From Acidimicrobiales bacterium (GTDB taxonomy: Bacteria > Actinomycetota > Acidimicrobiia > Acidimicrobiales > Poriferisodalaceae): a stretch of 64,000 nucleotides of DNA. The stretch covers positions 682,001 through 746,000 of the forward strand of contig JAWKIQ010000002.1 in NCBI GenBank assembly GCA_041394185.1. Direction: 5' to 3'. Under the pieces are notes generated by a model, which saw only the letters and a list, made by a program, of their open reading frames with translations, made no database searches and was not told the DNA's origin. The translations under genes and the position numbers were made by a program. Shown in pieces: positions 38,263-46,489 of the stretch (position 1 is the first letter of the stretch; each line of letters opens with the position of its first letter).

Positions 38263-38751
38263 ATGGCATCCTTCGACGTGGTTTCTCAGATCGACATGCA
38301 GGAGGTCCGCAACGCCGTCGACCAGGCGGCTCGCGAGATCGCCAACCGCTACGACTTCAAGAACACCAACACCTCGATCGAGTTGGGCGACGAGTCGATA
38401 ACCCTGGCATCGGTGTCGGCCGACCGGCTCGCCGCAGCCCGGGTGGTGCTCGAGGAAAAGCTCGTCAAGCGCAAGGTGAGCCTCAAGTCGCTGGACTATG
38501 GCAAGGAACAAGACGCCGCCGGCGGCACCGTTCGACAGGTCGTGGCGTTGAAGGCCGGAATCTCATCCGACGACGCGAAGTCGATCAACAAATACATCAA
38601 GACCCTCGGCCTGAAGGGCGTCCAATCTCAGACGCAGGGCGACCAGGTGCGTGTCATCTCGAAGAAGCGCGACGATCTCCAGACGGTCATCGCTGGGCTC
38701 AAGGAAGGCCCGTTCGACCTGCCCCTGCAGTTCGAGAACTTCCGCGACTGA
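38263..38751 (+). CDS. yajQ: YajQ-family nucleotide-binding protein
   Basis: The product has 162 residues, the family length. It starts MASFDVVSQIDMQEVRNAVD and has NRYDFKNTNTSIEL, KSINKYIKTLGLKGVQSQTQ and the C-terminal LPLQFENFRD, all signatures of the UPF0234/YajQ family. Members bind tRNA or rRNA weakly, and in Xanthomonas one binds cyclic di-GMP. The function here is not established. The start ATG at 38263 has only a short G-run upstream. The gene is monocistronic, between a terminator and a convergent lipoprotein gene. Confidence 0.93.
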   Translation: MASFDVVSQIDMQEVRNAVDQAAREIANRYDFKNTNTSIELGDESITLASVSADRLAAARVVLEEKLVKRKVSLKSLDYGKEQDAAGGTVRQVVALKAGISSDDAKSINKYIKTLGLKGVQSQTQGDQVRVISKKRDDLQTVIAGLKEGPFDLPLQFENFRD

Positions 38752-38771
38752 CCCGTTGCCCGGCCGCGGAC

Positions 38772-39851
38772 CTAGTCGGGTAGGCGATCGAAGTCCAGCA
38801 GTTCTTGTGGGAACGCGAACTGGCCGTCGAGCACCTCGAAGACCGGTGCGATCTGTCCATCGATGACGTAGAACAGCATGCTGCTCAAGGGACCTGGCTC
38901 GGTTTCGTACAGGTCACCGGCAAGCCAGGACAGCACCTCGGCTGCGTCTCGGAGGGTCGATGCCGACTCGACCGGCGACAAGACCAGCAGATCGCGGGTG
39001 GGCACGATGGCCAGCCAGCCATGAGGCGCTTCGGGCAGGTCGAGCACCTCGGGAAACAAGATGAAGCTCGATGCGTAGTAGTCGCCGTCCACGAACCAGA
39101 GGTCGACACCGAAGTCGGTTTCGAGCAGCTCGACCGAAGGCTCGTGCGTCATGGTGGCTGCCGACGCTGTCGCGAGGAGCTCCTCCTCGCCCATCTCCAG
39201 ATCGGCAAGGTCCTCGTCGGTTACGTATCGAACTGCGTCGGGGAAGTCGAACACCACACCCCACACCAGGCCGGGGGTTACTTCGCCCGAGATGGCCGGG
39301 CTGGGGATCTCCTCGCGGACCGCTACACGCAGCGCGTCGAGGCCGGGCGGTTCGGCTTCGACGGCCGCGACTTCGAGGCTAATTCGCACCCATCTTTCGA
39401 CCCGTTCAGGCCACTCGGATCGATCGGCCTGGTCAAGCTCCCTGAGCAGGTTGTCGAACGAGATCACCCAATCGTCGCTCACGGCCGTCCCGTCGATGAC
39501 CTGAAAAGACTCGCCCGTAGCGACCAGAGTCTCCTCGATCAGGTCGATCGCCTCGTCGAGTTCCGCCTGAGTCCATCCGGCTGGCGCCCAGCCCGGCAGC
39601 GTGGATTCTTCGGCGATCGCATCGGTCGACTCAGATGTGGTCGAGGGCGAAACAGACGTGGTCGAGGCCGAAACAGATGTGGTCGACGATGTCGAAGTCG
39701 GGGACTCGACGGTTGTCGATGGCGCTGAAGCAGTCGACGACGCAGTGTCGTTCGACCCGACGGTGTCGGCAGCTGTGGGATCGTCGCCAGACGAGCAACC
39801 CAAGACAACGCTGGCAAGAACCAGCACCAGCAACGATGTGACCCACCTCAT
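38772..39851 (-). CDS. Putative lipoprotein with Ser/Thr-rich linker, unknown function
   Basis: From the ATG at 39851 the product has 359 residues. MRWVTSLLVLVLASVVLGC is a signal peptide ending in the lipobox VLGC, so the protein is likely membrane-anchored outside. Residues to about 80 are Ser/Thr-rich and include a 7-residue repeat. The rest is an acidic globular region (WTQAELDEAIDLIEETLVA and later ETDFGVDLWFVDGDYYASS). I recognise no domain. A GTG four codons upstream is an alternative start, but GGGAGG close to the ATG favours the latter. It is convergent with yajQ and lies 77 bases after htpX. Confidence 0.85.
   Translation of the reverse strand: MRWVTSLLVLVLASVVLGCSSGDDPTAADTVGSNDTASSTASAPSTTVESPTSTSSTTSVSASTTSVSPSTTSESTDAIAEESTLPGWAPAGWTQAELDEAIDLIEETLVATGESFQVIDGTAVSDDWVISFDNLLRELDQADRSEWPERVERWVRISLEVAAVEAEPPGLDALRVAVREEIPSPAISGEVTPGLVWGVVFDFPDAVRYVTDEDLADLEMGEEELLATASAATMTHEPSVELLETDFGVDLWFVDGDYYASSFILFPEVLDLPEAPHGWLAIVPTRDLLVLSPVESASTLRDAAEVLSWLAGDLYETEPGPLSSMLFYVIDGQIAPVFEVLDGQFAFPQELLDFDRLPD
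39637..39686 (-). repeat. 21-base tandem repeat inside the lipoprotein linker
   Basis: Two near-identical 21-base units (39637-39657 and 39658-39678, two differences) and the start of a third. They encode SVSPSTT and SVSASTT in the Ser/Thr linker. The frame is kept, so copy number could vary without breaking the gene. Confidence 0.8.
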
Positions 39852-39928
39852 GATGCCTCCCACGGCAGTCGGTCCTCGAAGAGTCGACTGCTGGGCACCC
39901 GACCTGAGCTAAAGGTCCGATCGGCGGC

Positions 39929-40774
39929 TCACCGCCAGCTGTTGTCGCGGAGGCGGCGGATGCGCTCGTCCATCGCAGGATGGGTCGAGAACAGGCTGCG
40001 GAAGCTCATCTGGCGTCCGGCCAACGGGTTGGCGATGTACATCTGGGCCTGGGCCGGGTCGGCTATACCTGCGATGCGCTGGGTTCCGATGCTGAGCTTC
40101 TCGAGCGCTCGGGCCAGAGGCTCACCGTCTTCGATCAGGCGAGCCGCCGTGCGGTCGGCCTGGAACTCGCGCGACCGGCTGATAGCCATCTGCAGCACCA
40201 TCGCTGCAACCGGGGCCAGGAATATCAGCGCCAACTCGGCGATGGGATTGCGATCGTCGTCGCGGTTGCCCCCTCCGAAGATCGCCGCGAACTGGGCCAT
40301 GCGGGCAGCGAAGGTGATGGCGGTTGCGATGGCAGCGGCCACCGAACCGATGAGGATGTCACGGTTCTTGATGTGGGCCAGCTCGTGAGCGAGAACACCC
40401 CTGATCTCGTACCACTCGAGGTGCTGCACCAAGCCCTGGGTCACACACACCGCGGAGTTCTCGGGGTTGCGCCCGGTGGCAAACGCGTTGGGCTGTGGAT
40501 CAGGGCTGATGTAGAGCTTGGGCATGGGCATGCCGGCGCGCTGGGTCAGCTCGGTCATGATGTTCCAGTACTCGGGCAACTGCCCCGGCTGAAGTTCGAC
40601 AGCGCGGGCAGAGCGGATGGCCAGCTTGTCGCTGAACCAGTAAGAGCCGCCGACGGTGACCAAGGCGACGATCAGGCCTATAACGAGGCCGTTTGCGCCC
40701 CAAAAGCTAGAGATGAACAGGATGAGACCACTGAGGCCGGCCATGAGCACGGCGGTCTTGGCGGTATTCAACAT
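39929..40774 (-). CDS. htpX: Membrane zinc metalloprotease HtpX
   Basis: Degrades misfolded membrane proteins, on the cytoplasmic side. The 281-residue product has two N-terminal transmembrane helices (TAVLMAGLSGLILFISSFWG and NGLVIGLIVALVTVGGSYWF). The active-site motif HELAHIKNRD follows, and SREFQADRTAARLIEDGEPL contains the third zinc ligand. GRNPENSAVCVTQGL precedes the catalytic helix. It is the last gene of an acs-HAD-htpX string, 6 bases after the HAD gene. Confidence 0.95.
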   Translation of the reverse strand: MLNTAKTAVLMAGLSGLILFISSFWGANGLVIGLIVALVTVGGSYWFSDKLAIRSARAVELQPGQLPEYWNIMTELTQRAGMPMPKLYISPDPQPNAFATGRNPENSAVCVTQGLVQHLEWYEIRGVLAHELAHIKNRDILIGSVAAAIATAITFAARMAQFAAIFGGGNRDDDRNPIAELALIFLAPVAAMVLQMAISRSREFQADRTAARLIEDGEPLARALEKLSIGTQRIAGIADPAQAQMYIANPLAGRQMSFRSLFSTHPAMDERIRRLRDNSWR

Positions 40775-40780
40775 GACTCA

Positions 40781-41302
40781 TCAAACGCCGGGCGTGGCCT
40801 TGGTGTTCCCGGGCTGGCGGTCGTAGATGCCGCTATGGATGTAGGTGGCCGAAACTCCCGAACGCCTGTAGGCATCGATGTTTCGGGGATCGTCGTCAAT
40901 GGCCCACATCGGGGGGTAGCCGGCAGCGCGCAGTCGATCGACCTCACCCGACTTGAACGCCGCAGATGACTGTTGCGCCCTCGAAGGGCGCATCACCAGC
41001 AGGTCCCAGCGAACGTGGTGGCGCGACACCCACTCGACTGTGGGTTGCTGAACGGTCAACGGCCTGGACGTCAGCAACACCACGGTCAGGGCCGGGTCCA
41101 GCAGGGCCACCAGCAATGCGTTGGAGCCGATCAGGACGTCTTGGCCGCACGCGGCAAAGAAGTCGTCCCAACGGCCGTGGGCCAACAAGGGCTCGCGATG
41201 GCGACCATCGGCCAACACGCCGTCGAGGTCTACACAGACCGACGGTCCTTCAGCCGCGGGGCGTTCTCGCCACAGCCAATGCGATGGCTGGTCGACTGTC
41301 AA
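40781..41302 (-). CDS. HAD-superfamily phosphatase, polynucleotide kinase phosphatase-like
   Basis: The product has 173 residues. HAD motif I is CVDLDGVLADGRH (nucleophile and acid Asp near residues 24 and 26), motif II is VVLLTSRP, a lysine follows in AAFKSGEVDRL, and motif IV is MWAIDDDPRN. This layout resembles the 3'-phosphatase domain of polynucleotide kinase and related small HAD enzymes. There is no kinase domain. The substrate is unknown. Its start overlaps the acs stop in ATGA, so it is translated with acetyl-CoA synthetase. Confidence 0.85.
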   Translation of the reverse strand: MTVDQPSHWLWRERPAAEGPSVCVDLDGVLADGRHREPLLAHGRWDDFFAACGQDVLIGSNALLVALLDPALTVVLLTSRPLTVQQPTVEWVSRHHVRWDLLVMRPSRAQQSSAAFKSGEVDRLRAAGYPPMWAIDDDPRNIDAYRRSGVSATYIHSGIYDRQPGNTKATPGV

Positions 41303-43290
41303 TCGTCGTCGTGGTTGCCAGAAGCCGCCCGATCGCGGATCTCGTCGACCACCGTGGCGTCTGCCAACGTCGTGGTGTCACCGAGGATGCGACCCTCGGC
41401 AACATCGCGCAGGAGACGACGCATGATCTTTCCAGAGCGGGTCTTGGGCAGGTCGGGCACCAGCACAACGGCCTTGGGGCGAGCGATGGCGCCGAGCTTG
41501 GTGGCAACGTGGCCGCGGATCTCTTCGGTCAGCTCGGGGCTGGATTCATTGCCGCCGCGCAAGATGACGTAGCCGATGATGGCCTGGCCTGTGGTGGCGT
41601 CGGTGGCTCCCACCACGGCGGCCTCGGCCACGGCGGGGTGATCGACCAGCGCCGACTCGACCTCGGTGGTGGAGATGCGGTGGCCCGAGACATTCATCAC
41701 GTCGTCGACGCGGCCCAGCAGCCACAGGTAGCCATCGTCGTCGATCTTGGCCCCGTCGCCGGCGAAGTATCGGCCCTGGTAGGTGCTCCAGTAGGTCTGC
41801 TTGTAGCGCTCGGGGTCGCCCCAGATGCCGCGCAACATCGACGGCCAGGGTTCGCTGATGGTCAGATAACCGCCACCGCGTTCGATCGGGTTGCCGTCGT
41901 CGTCGACAACCTCGACAACGACGCCAGGAATGGCGCCAACCGCCGAGCCGGGCTTGGTGGTCGTGACACCGGGCAGAGGGGTGATCATGTGGCCGCCCGT
42001 CTCGGTCTGCCACCACGTGTCGACGATCGGGCACCGCTCGCCGCCGATGTGGGTGTGGTACCACATCCAGGCCTCGGGGTTGATCGGCTCGCCGACCGTG
42101 CCCAGTACCTTCAGGCTGGACAGGTCGTGGCGTTCGACCTCCTGCGCGCCCCACTTCATGAAGGTGCGGATTGCGGTGGGGGCCGTGTAGAGCTGGGTCA
42201 CCCCATAGCGCTCGATGATGTCCCACAGACGATCCTTGGGCCACTGGGCGCGCTCGCCTTCGCGCAGTTCGGGGCGCGGCGTATCTGGCGTGCCCTCATA
42301 CATCACCGAGGTACAGCCATTGGCCAGGGGGCCGTAGACGATGTAGCTGTGGCCGGTGACCCAGCCGATGTCGGCTGCGCACCAATAGACGTCGCTGTCC
42401 GGATGCAGGTCGAACACGTATTTGTGGGTGAATGCCACCTGGGTGAGGTATCCACCGGTGGTGTGCATGATGCCCTTGGGCTTTGCGGTGGTGCCCGAGG
42501 TGTACAGGAGATACAGCAGATCCTCGGAGTCCATGGGTTCGGGCGGGCAATCCGGCGAGGCATCGGCCATCAGGTCGTGCCACCAGACGTCTACATCGGT
42601 CCAGTCGACGTCTTGTCCGGTGCGCTGCACCACGACGACGTGCTCGATGCTGGATGTGGCAGCCACGGCTGCGTCGGCCGTCGGCTTGAGCCCGAACGGG
42701 TCGCCACGGCGGTAGCCCCCGTCGGCGGTGATCAGGACCTTGGCCTCGGCGTCATGGATACGGTCGGCCAACGAGTCGGCCGAAAAGCCGCCGAACACGA
42801 TCGAGTGCGGCGCACCGATGCGCGCGCAGGCCAACATCGCTACTGGCAGTTCGGGAATCATCGGCATGTAGATGCAAACCCGATCGCCTTTTTGGACCCC
42901 CAGGCTCTTCAGCGAGTTCGCAAACCGCGACACTTCGTCGAGCAGTTCGGAGTAGGTGATGGTGCGGGTGTCACCAGGTTCGCCCTCCCAGTGGAAGGCG
43001 ACCTTGTCGCCCTTGCCCGCTTCGACGTGACGGTCGAGGCAGTTGTACGAAACGTTGAGCTTGCCGCCCACGAACCATTTGGCGAAGGGAAGCTCCCACT
43101 CGAGGACGGTGTCGAAGTCCTCGAACCAGGTCACCAGCTCGCGAGCCTGGCGCGCCCAAAAGCCCAACCGGTCTGCCGCGGCCTCCTCGTACAGCGAGTT
43201 GTCTGTGACCAGGGCCCGGCTCACGAAGTCGGCCGGTGGGGCGAACGTCCTGTCCTCGGAGTAATAGTTCTCGATCGTCGGCTCGTTCAC
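41299..43290 (-). CDS. acs: Acetyl-CoA synthetase
   Basis: Activates acetate to acetyl-CoA through acetyl-AMP. The product has 663 residues, normal length. It has an N-terminal ACAS segment, the adenylation motif YTSGTTAKPKG, the acetate-pocket region DTWWQTETGGHMITPLPG, and the C-terminal PKTRSGKIMRRLLRD with Lys621. That lysine is the one inactivated by acetylation in other bacteria. The start is a GTG at 43290 with GAGG upstream. It is followed by the HAD phosphatase and htpX genes. Confidence 0.97.
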   Translation of the reverse strand: MNEPTIENYYSEDRTFAPPADFVSRALVTDNSLYEEAAADRLGFWARQARELVTWFEDFDTVLEWELPFAKWFVGGKLNVSYNCLDRHVEAGKGDKVAFHWEGEPGDTRTITYSELLDEVSRFANSLKSLGVQKGDRVCIYMPMIPELPVAMLACARIGAPHSIVFGGFSADSLADRIHDAEAKVLITADGGYRRGDPFGLKPTADAAVAATSSIEHVVVVQRTGQDVDWTDVDVWWHDLMADASPDCPPEPMDSEDLLYLLYTSGTTAKPKGIMHTTGGYLTQVAFTHKYVFDLHPDSDVYWCAADIGWVTGHSYIVYGPLANGCTSVMYEGTPDTPRPELREGERAQWPKDRLWDIIERYGVTQLYTAPTAIRTFMKWGAQEVERHDLSSLKVLGTVGEPINPEAWMWYHTHIGGERCPIVDTWWQTETGGHMITPLPGVTTTKPGSAVGAIPGVVVEVVDDDGNPIERGGGYLTISEPWPSMLRGIWGDPERYKQTYWSTYQGRYFAGDGAKIDDDGYLWLLGRVDDVMNVSGHRISTTEVESALVDHPAVAEAAVVGATDATTGQAIIGYVILRGGNESSPELTEEIRGHVATKLGAIARPKAVVLVPDLPKTRSGKIMRRLLRDVAEGRILGDTTTLADATVVDEIRDRAASGNHDDD

Positions 43291-43341
43291 GTCGCACCTC
43301 GTTCGGCTCGGATTCCACTTGCGAGAATAGCCACGGTGCTA

Positions 43342-43360
43342 GCCGGCTGCCGAAGCCGGC
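43342..43360 (-). terminator. Hairpin after ppgK
   Basis: A 7-base-pair stem (GCCGGCT / AGCCGGC on the plus strand; 5-base loop) begins 8 bases after the ppgK stop. It is short and lacks a U run, so termination is tentative. A TATTCT -10-like hexamer (43324-43329) just after it could belong to an acs promoter, though no good -35 is present. Confidence 0.45.
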
Positions 43361-43368
43361 GGCGACCC

Positions 43369-44121
43369 TCAGTGCGTGCGAGCTGCCAGCAGTGCAGCGC
43401 CGATGATGCCGGCGTCGTTGCGCAGTTTCGCAGGCGTCAGCGGAGTGCGGGTGTTGAGGTAGGGAAAGAAGTCCTCGTGGCGCTTCGAGACACCGCCGCC
43501 CACGATGATCAGGTCTGGCCAGATGAGCCGCTCGATGGTGCGCAGGTACTTGTCGACCCTGCCACCCCACTGCTCCCAGCTGAGACCTTCCTCCTTGCGC
43601 CAGCGCGACGCTGCCCGGGTCTCGGCGTCGACGCCGTCGATCTCGATGTGGCCCAACTCGGTGTTGGGAACGAGGGTCCCGTCCACGAACAACGACGTAC
43701 CGATGCCGGTGCCCAGGGTGACGATCAGCACCGTGCCCTCGTGACCGGCGCCCGCACCGAACTCCATCTCGGCCACGCCAGCTGCATCAGCATCGTTGAC
43801 CACCAGCACGTCGTGGCCCAGATGCGAAGACAACAGCGTGGCGGCGTCGGCCCCGATCCAGCTCTTGTCGACGTTGGCGGCGGTTACGACCGTTCCGTTC
43901 TGCACGACGGCGGGGAAGGTGCACCCGACGGGGCCCTTCCAGCGGAAATAGTTGATGACCTCGCCGACCGCGTGAACCACGGCGCCCGGCGTCGCCGGTT
44001 GAGGGGTATCGACGCGGTGGCGCTCCTCGGCGAAGCGGCCGGCGTCGAGGTCGACAGGGGCGCCCTTGATGCCAGAGCCCCCGATGTCGATGCCCATCAT
44101 GAGTCCCTCGTGGCCGATCAT
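43369..44121 (-). CDS. ppgK: Polyphosphate glucokinase
   Basis: Phosphorylates glucose with polyphosphate (and often ATP). The product from the ATG at 44121 has 250 residues, the family length. It starts MIGHEGLMMGIDIGGSGIKG, the phosphate-binding motif, and has LIVTLGTGIGTSLFVDGTL and NTELGHIEIDGVDAETRAA. It ends with VGGGVSKRHEDFFPYL. AGGAG lies five bases before the ATG. The ROK-family PpgK is typical of actinobacteria. It is divergent from the photolyase gene. Confidence 0.95.
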   Translation of the reverse strand: MIGHEGLMMGIDIGGSGIKGAPVDLDAGRFAEERHRVDTPQPATPGAVVHAVGEVINYFRWKGPVGCTFPAVVQNGTVVTAANVDKSWIGADAATLLSSHLGHDVLVVNDADAAGVAEMEFGAGAGHEGTVLIVTLGTGIGTSLFVDGTLVPNTELGHIEIDGVDAETRAASRWRKEEGLSWEQWGGRVDKYLRTIERLIWPDLIIVGGGVSKRHEDFFPYLNTRTPLTPAKLRNDAGIIGAALLAARTH

Positions 44122-44187
44122 GTTCACTCCTGGGTTCGTCGATTCCGACATCGGTCCTGTCGGCAAAGCAGACCGCGAGGCTATCCA

Positions 44188-44193
44188 TAGACT
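44188..44193 (+). promoter_or_regulatory. Candidate -10 element of phr
   Basis: TAGACT lies 8 bases before the phr GTG, which itself has no ribosome binding site. This fits a leaderless transcript. The -35 region is poor. Confidence 0.35.
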
Positions 44194-44201
44194 GTTCGAG
44201 C

Positions 44202-45512
44202 GTGTCGAGACAGCTGGTTTGGTTCCGCAAAGACCTTCGGGTCCACGACAACCCCGCCCTGGCCGCCGCCGCAAGCTCCGGCGAGGTTTCGGCGCTGTTC
44301 GTGGACGACCCGGTCGCCAGGCAGACGTGTGGTCGCCATAGGCGCCAGTTCCTCGACGATGCTCTGGCCGGTTTGTCGACCGCTCTTGCAGCCATCGACG
44401 TGGAACTCACGATCGCCCAGGGTGAGCCAAGGGATGTGGTGCCACGTTTCGCCTCGACGCACGACGTATCGAAGATTCACGTCAACAACGACGTCACGCC
44501 CTACAGCACCAGGCGCGACGCTGCGGTAGCCGAGGCATGCGAAGGCGAGCTGGTCGGCCACTGGGGCACCTTGGTGCAGCCGCCCGGCGCCGTCGTTGGA
44601 ACCAACGGTCGCGTGTCTCAGGTGTTCACACCGTTCTACAAACGTTGGGTCGATACGGCGCAGCGGGCCCTGTGCGACGGCCTGCAGGCTCCGGCGGCCG
44701 AGCGATCCGGTAGAGGCGAGGCCAAGGCGCTTCATCAGTTGTACGAGTTCGCCGAGCGCGTCGACACCTACGACGATGTGCGCAACGAGCTCGACGGTGC
44801 ACATACGTCACACTTTGGTGCAGCGCTGAAGTTCGGGACCTTGTCGCCCCTCCTGGCCATCGAGGTACTCGACGGCACATCTCACGGGCGCGAGGCCTTC
44901 ATCCGACAGCTGGCGTGGCGCGAATGGTACGCCCACCTGTTCTGGGAGAACCCCAAGCTGACCAACTCGGCAATGCGGCCCGAGTACGACCGGGTCCAGT
45001 GGCGACAAGACGCCGAGGGGCTCGAGGCCTGGAAGCAAGGCCGCACCGGGTATCCGGTCGTCGATGCCGCCATGCGCCAGCTGGCCGAAACCGGCTGGAT
45101 GTCGAACCGGATGCGCATGGTTGCAGGATCGTTCCTGGTGAAGGACCTGCTGATCGACTGGCGACTGGGCGAACAGCACTTCCGCGAGCTTCTGGTCGAC
45201 TACGACCTGTCGCAGAACGTCGGCAACTGGCAATGGGTCGCCGGCACGGGCCCCGATGCCGCGCCCTACTTTCGCATCATGAATCCCCTGTCGCAGAGCC
45301 GCAGATTCGACCCCTCCGGCGAGTTCATCCGGAGTTGGGTGCCAGAGCTGGCCAGCCTCGACGACCAATCGATCCACGCTCCGTGGGAGGCAGGCCCCCT
45401 CGAACTGGAAGCCGCGGGAGTCAGGCTGGGCGACAACTACCCTCGGCCGATCGTCGATCACTCAGAGGCGCGTGATCGCACCCTGGCGGCGTACAAGAAG
45501 GCCCGCGGCTAG
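44202..45512 (+). CDS. phr: Deoxyribodipyrimidine photolyase (CPD class I)
   Basis: Repairs cyclobutane pyrimidine dimers with light. The 436-residue product starts at a GTG (MSRQLVWFRKDLRVHDNPAL). It has the N-terminal antenna domain, then the FAD-binding half with QLAWREWYAHLFWENP, GRTGYPVVDAAMRQLAETGW, SNRMRMVAGSFLVKDLLIDW and NWQWVAGTGPDAAPYFRIMN. These are the usual flavin-contact and lesion-pocket segments. Together with its surface-type chemistry it suggests a habitat with light, but that is weak evidence. It converges with midA, overlapping by four bases. Confidence 0.95.
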   Translation: MSRQLVWFRKDLRVHDNPALAAAASSGEVSALFVDDPVARQTCGRHRRQFLDDALAGLSTALAAIDVELTIAQGEPRDVVPRFASTHDVSKIHVNNDVTPYSTRRDAAVAEACEGELVGHWGTLVQPPGAVVGTNGRVSQVFTPFYKRWVDTAQRALCDGLQAPAAERSGRGEAKALHQLYEFAERVDTYDDVRNELDGAHTSHFGAALKFGTLSPLLAIEVLDGTSHGREAFIRQLAWREWYAHLFWENPKLTNSAMRPEYDRVQWRQDAEGLEAWKQGRTGYPVVDAAMRQLAETGWMSNRMRMVAGSFLVKDLLIDWRLGEQHFRELLVDYDLSQNVGNWQWVAGTGPDAAPYFRIMNPLSQSRRFDPSGEFIRSWVPELASLDDQSIHAPWEAGPLELEAAGVRLGDNYPRPIVDHSEARDRTLAAYKKARG

Positions 45513-46483
45513 GCCTTGGTCCAGGTCGCCACGACGAAGCCGCCCATTCCGTGCGGGTCGGTGATGGCCATCTGCCCCATGTCGGCGGGTCGGGCCAGCT
45601 CGGGCAAACGCTCGATCAGCCAGCGGCGCTGGCTTGTCAGGGTGGGCTTGCCAGGCAGCTGATCGAACGGCACGTCGGCGGTGATGTCGACGCCGCCGGT
45701 GGTTGCATCGGAAATCGAACGCCGCTGATGGCCTCTGTAGAACCGCAACCAGCCACGTTCGGGCCTTTGGGAAAGCTCGGCGGTGTCGGCGCCATAGTCG
45801 ATGAGGATCGCCTGCCCGCCATCGACCAGGCGTTCCAGTGCGGCCCAGGTCCAGGCAACAGCGCGGTCGGCCAGCGGAAACTGGCAGCCCGGCTGCACGT
45901 TTGTCGCGTGGCGGGTACACCGCACGAGGTCGTTGTCGGCGAGCCGCTGCCACGACTCGATGGAGGGTTCGCTGGGGTCGACGTAGAGCTCGCTGAACGT
46001 GTCGTGGTCGTCGCGCCGCACCACGCGCACTGCGAGGTTGTCGAGCAACTCGTTGGCGACAACTGCGTGCACAGACGGGCCGTCGCCCAGCTGCCGCAGC
46101 TCGGCGGCATACGAAACCTTTCCGTCGTCGAGCAACCCTGCCTGCTCGAGGCGCTCGGCCGCCAACGCGCGCTGGCCAGCCGATGTCTCGATCATGACCC
46201 AGTGCAGCGCCTCTCGGCATTGGGTCCGAGCGGCCAGGCATTGCAGTGAAAGAGACCCGACGCCCGAGCCGCCCTCGGCCACCAGGAAGGGGTTGGGGCA
46301 CCCGAGACGGTGCCACAACGCATCCAACTCGACCGTCAGGGCCTCGGCGAACGACGAACTGGCCTCGACCGAGGTCATAAAGTCGTTGACCGCGCCCGCG
46401 GCACCGCCGCGGTTGTAGAACCCGTTGGGACCGTACAGCGCCTGGTGCTGGAACCGATCGAACCGGATCGGTGCTGGGCTCAT
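45509..46483 (-). CDS. MidA/NDUFAF7-family SAM-dependent methyltransferase
   Basis: The 324-residue product opens FQHQALYGPNGFYNRGGAAG and NDFMTSVEASSSFAEAL, has the SAM-binding LVAEGGSGVGSLSLQCLA, and then VVANELLDNLAVRV. This series is characteristic of the MidA family (former DUF185). Human NDUFAF7 dimethylates an arginine of complex I subunit NDUFS2. Here the gene starts 6 bases after nuoN of operon A, so it is probably the last gene of that operon. The likely target is Arg69 in the MHRGYEKLAE segment of NuoD. The family is recognised from sequence. The target is inference. Confidence 0.85.
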   Translation of the reverse strand: MSPAPIRFDRFQHQALYGPNGFYNRGGAAGAVNDFMTSVEASSSFAEALTVELDALWHRLGCPNPFLVAEGGSGVGSLSLQCLAARTQCREALHWVMIETSAGQRALAAERLEQAGLLDDGKVSYAAELRQLGDGPSVHAVVANELLDNLAVRVVRRDDHDTFSELYVDPSEPSIESWQRLADNDLVRCTRHATNVQPGCQFPLADRAVAWTWAALERLVDGGQAILIDYGADTAELSQRPERGWLRFYRGHQRRSISDATTGGVDITADVPFDQLPGKPTLTSQRRWLIERLPELARPADMGQMAITDPHGMGGFVVATWTKA

Positions 46484-46489
46484 CGAGTG

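Noticed and set aside
40966..44190. Open frame of 1074 codons on the plus strand
   Set aside because: It lies opposite the HAD, acs and ppgK genes, which have clear families. High-GC antisense frames of this type are common and the predicted protein has no recognisable domain.
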